From: JADKAV01 sp037046735 | GTDB lineage: Bacteria; Actinomycetota; Actinomycetes; S36-B12; UBA10799 | Direction of reading: 5' to 3' | Assembly: GCA_037046735.1 (NCBI GenBank) | Contig: JBAOHC010000010.1 | Location: 1-8,111, forward strand | Length of the DNA: 8,111 nt | Shown here: positions 6,341 to 8,111 of the stretch, piece by piece | How positions within the stretch are numbered: the stretch's first letter is position 1 | How the letters are laid out: every line of letters begins with the position of its first letter | Program-made: the position numbers and the translations under genes | Notes under the pieces: model-generated | The model's input: the letters and a program-made list of their open reading frames with translations, nothing else | What the model was told of the DNA's origin: nothing | Databases searched by the model: none

Positions 6341-7435
6341 TTGGATTCCGTAGGACAAGAAGCATTGGATCGCGTCACCGGAGCTGTGCAGAAGTTGGCT
6401 GGCTCGGTGACGGGCCAGGAGACCTTGCAGCGCGAGGGCCGGTTGCACAGCGACAAGGCTGACAGCGCCCGTGAGGCACGTATCGCCGCTGATCGGGCTC
6501 AGGCCCAGGAGGAGCTGGCTGAGGCGACCGAGGAGCAGCGCGAGGCAGCCAGTGAGCGTGCCCGCCTGCTCGAAGAGAAGGCCAGGCAAGAGGAAGAGGC
6601 GCGGATTTCGCGCGAAGAGAACAAAGAGAAGGAACTGATCAACGAGCAGACCGAGCGTGCCAAGGGCATCGCCGACGCTGACGCTGCGCGGGCTCAAGAG
6701 AGCGCCCACAAGCAGGAAGTGGATGCTGCTCGCACGAAGACCGACGCGCGCCGTCGTGCCGCCGACCTTGGGACCGAGGCCGATCGTGAGCGTGAACGAG
6801 CGCAGGCTTTGGATCCCGAGGTGTCGGAGAACTCGTTCACCCAGCGCTGGCTCAGTCGTGGCCTGCAGGTCACGCGTTTGCCGCTGACAGCGGTGGAGCG
6901 CGTCACCCGCCGGGCGGACAGCGAATGGCCTCCGGCCGTCGGCTTCCGCAAGGTCGAGTCGTCGGTGTGGCAGATGGCCGGCGGACTTCTGCGCAATGAG
7001 GAGCTGGTGCGGCGAGGAAAAGCCATCCAGGCGTCTACTCGCAGCGTGGAGCGGGCCGTCGACCGCGAGGCCCAGGCGCAGCGCGTCGAGGCTGAGGGTG
7101 AGGCCAAGGCGCAGGCGAAGGCTGAGCAGGCCCGTCAGGCCGAACAGAAGGCCAAACGCAGCGCGCAGGTCCGCAAGGAAGAACTTGAGCGCCGCGAGCA
7201 GACGCGCCAAGAGAAGGTGGAGAAGGAAGCCGCAGCCAAGAAGGACGCGGCCAACAAGCGCGCGGCCAAGGCCGCAGAGGGTCGGCAGAATCGGCGCCGC
7301 ACCGATGCGCTGGCCGACGCCACCCAGAAGGAGAAGGCTGCTGCCGAGAAGGCGGCCGCCGCTCACAAGGAGCAGAACGTGGTCGAGCTTGACCGCGAGA
7401 TCGCAAACTCCCGCAGGAACCGCAAGAGCAGTTAA
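6341..7435 (+). CDS. Long charged coiled-coil protein with two CsbD-like motifs
   Basis: A 364-residue protein, mostly Ala/Glu/Arg/Lys-rich helix. Residues 11-40 (KLAGSVTGQETLQREGRL and flanks) resemble the CsbD-like stress motif and the N-terminus of mycobacterial 'microaggregate-binding protein 1' type proteins. Residues 41-155 are a charged coiled coil. Residues 165-232 form a less charged, probably globular section with QMAGGLLRNEELVRRGKAI (211-229), a second copy of the CsbD-like motif. Residues 235-364 return to Lys/Arg/Ala-rich coiled coil. There is no signal peptide or membrane segment, so it is probably cytoplasmic or surface-associated by an unknown route. The start is TTG 6341, because AAAGGAG (6327-6333) is 7 bases upstream; the ATG at 6317 lies before that site. 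The gene is divergent from the membrane-protein operon and followed by a terminator. Molecular function is unknown; CsbD-like genes are typically sigma-B controlled. Confidence 0.85.
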   Translation: MDSVGQEALDRVTGAVQKLAGSVTGQETLQREGRLHSDKADSAREARIAADRAQAQEELAEATEEQREAASERARLLEEKARQEEEARISREENKEKELINEQTERAKGIADADAARAQESAHKQEVDAARTKTDARRRAADLGTEADRERERAQALDPEVSENSFTQRWLSRGLQVTRLPLTAVERVTRRADSEWPPAVGFRKVESSVWQMAGGLLRNEELVRRGKAIQASTRSVERAVDREAQAQRVEAEGEAKAQAKAEQARQAEQKAKRSAQVRKEELERREQTRQEKVEKEAAAKKDAANKRAAKAAEGRQNRRRTDALADATQKEKAAAEKAAAAHKEQNVVELDREIANSRRNRKSS

Positions 7436-7446
7436 TCCGTAGGTGG

Positions 7447-7487
7447 GAAACCGTCGTTCCGGCATTTGCTGGGGCGGCGGTTTCTTG
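7447..7487 (+). terminator. Intrinsic terminator after the coiled-coil gene
   Basis: GAAACCG (7447-7453) pairs perfectly with CGGTTTC (7478-7484). The stem extends inward through GU-containing pairs (TCG with CGG, then TTCC with GGGG), and the hairpin runs into TTTCTTG on the plus strand. It begins 12 bases after the stop codon at 7435, as expected for the end of a single-gene transcript. Confidence 0.85.
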
Positions 7488-7539
7488 CTGTGGCTCACCT
7501 CTACCGAATCCTCGCGGGGTTTGCTCAGCTGCCCGGCAT

Positions 7540-7831
7540 TCGGCACAAGGTGCGATCCTACGCGGCGTGTCGTAGCAACAAGTGCCCAATCACCGCACGC
7601 AACCCCCAGCCACCCACCAATTCGGCACAAGGTGCGATCCGCCACGGCGTGTCACAGCAACAAGTGCCCAATCACCGCACACAACCCCCAGCCACCCACC
7701 AAATCGGCACAAGGTGCGAACCCCCGCGGCGTGTCACAGCAACAAGTGCCCAATCACCGCACACAACCCCCAGCCACCCACCAAATCGGCACAAGGTGCG
7801 AACCCCCGCGGCGTGTCACAGCGACAAGTGC
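7540..7831. repeat. Tandem repeat, exact 82-bp period, three full copies plus a partial fourth
   Basis: Units begin with TCGGCACAAGGTGCGA at 7540, 7622, 7704 and 7786, giving a spacing of exactly 82 bases each time; the fourth copy is cut after about 46 bases. Within a unit, conserved blocks include GCAACAAGTGCCCAATCACC and AACCCCCAGCCACCCACCAA. The first copy differs most, the second less, and the third and fourth differ by one base over their shared length. Each unit can form a small stem, GGCAC with GTGCC (7706-7710 and 7746-7750 in copy three). The unit is C-rich on this strand and noncoding in character: 82 is not a multiple of three, so any reading frame rotates through all three phases. 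The 7488-7539 stretch before it shows nothing recognisable. Confidence 0.95.
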
Positions 7832-7919
7832 TGGCTTGCGCCTGACTTCGCGATAGAGATCGGCGTGTCGATCAGACAACATCCGGCGGGTCCTCCAACC
7901 ACAACAGGAGGATCAGAAG

Positions 7920-8111
7920 ATGTCCGAGAACGAGCCCATCAGCGGGTCGAGGAAGCGCCGTGCGAAGCGGTTCTGAGCCCGTCGTTGAAGTACGAGATCT
8001 GGCTGCAGTTGGTGCGGCAGGAGGCCACGGTCGCCGAGGTCGCGACTGCCCAGCAGGTCGACCGGTCCACGATCATGCGGATCAAGCAGGTAGCCAAGGA
8101 CGGTGCCCTGT
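7920..8111 (+). pseudogene. Transposase-like helix-turn-helix protein, frameshifted and cut by window end
   Basis: A strong ribosome binding site (AGGAGG, 7906-7911) stands 8 bases before ATG 7920, which encodes MSENEPISGSRKRRAKRF and then a TGA at 7974. From 7976, one frame back, the sequence reads SPSLKYEIWLQLVRQEAT and continues with a predicted helix-turn-helix (AEVATAQQVDRSTIMRIKQV) to the window edge. A basic RRAKRF leading into (S/T)P-x-x-KYEIW and then a helix-turn-helix is how I remember a group of actinobacterial transposase N-termini, so the two halves probably belong to one gene that has lost one base near 7974. No slippery heptamer for programmed frameshifting is visible. The second frame is open back to a GTG at 7865, but that start lacks support. 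Nothing is recognised in 7832-7905 apart from a presumed insertion-element left end; no terminal inverted repeat can be confirmed because the other end is outside the window. Confidence 0.55.

Noticed and set aside
6203..7645. Long N-terminal extension (to 723 codons) of the leftward coiled-coil membrane gene
   Set aside because: It runs antisense through the 6341-7435 coding region and its terminator. The ribosome binding site and GTG at 6202 give a better start.
7540..7831. CRISPR array
   Set aside because: The copies are contiguous 82-bp units with no alternating unique spacers, and no cas genes are present.
7443..7856. Pro/His/Thr-rich open frames of 137 and 87 codons across the repeats
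   Set aside because: They exist only because the 82-bp unit lacks stops on this strand. The reading phase rotates in each copy, so no protein repeat is conserved, and there is no ribosome binding site.

Overview
The window is high-GC, with short intergenic gaps, AGGAGG/AAAGGAG ribosome binding sites, GTG and TTG starts, and protein families typical of Actinomycetota (Holin_X membrane protein, DUF3618, DUF4190, bacterial topoisomerase IB, CsbD-like coiled-coil protein). I infer an actinobacterium but cannot name a genus. The theme is general stress and envelope/ion homeostasis, ending in a repeat and mobile-element scar.

Layout. Positions 1-2541 are a leftward string: a hemerythrin-domain protein (1963-2541), an NhaP-like CPA1 cation/proton antiporter (661-1884), and the N-terminal 202 residues of a second, CPA2-like antiporter that leaves the window at base 1. 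Facing the other way, a DUF4190-like membrane protein (2678-3151) and a poxvirus-type topoisomerase IB (3160-4098) form a tight two-gene unit. Positions 4099-4516 hold no convincing gene but are rich in inverted repeats and end in a strong terminator hairpin.

Positions 4517-6202 are a leftward three-gene operon joined by ATGA overlaps: a coiled-coil single-pass membrane protein, a Holin_X family two-pass protein, and a DUF3618 protein that carries a one-base frameshift. A long charged coiled-coil protein with two CsbD-like motifs (6341-7435) is transcribed divergently from the operon. The 138-bp gap between them contains a candidate pair of sigma-B/sigma-F-type promoters (GNNT-N15-GGGTA), one per direction. 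A similar site precedes the DUF4190-topoisomerase unit. If these sites are real, much of the window belongs to one general-stress regulon.

After a terminator at about 7447-7487 there is an exact-period 82-bp tandem repeat (three copies plus part of a fourth, 7540-7831). It is cut off at the edge of what looks like an insertion element. The start of that element's transposase-like gene (7920 onward) has a strong ribosome binding site but a frameshift after 18 codons.

Nothing here is a clear new defence or biosynthetic system. The most interesting items are the divergent envelope-stress locus, the twin CsbD-like motifs, the structured 4273-4498 region and the tandem repeat.
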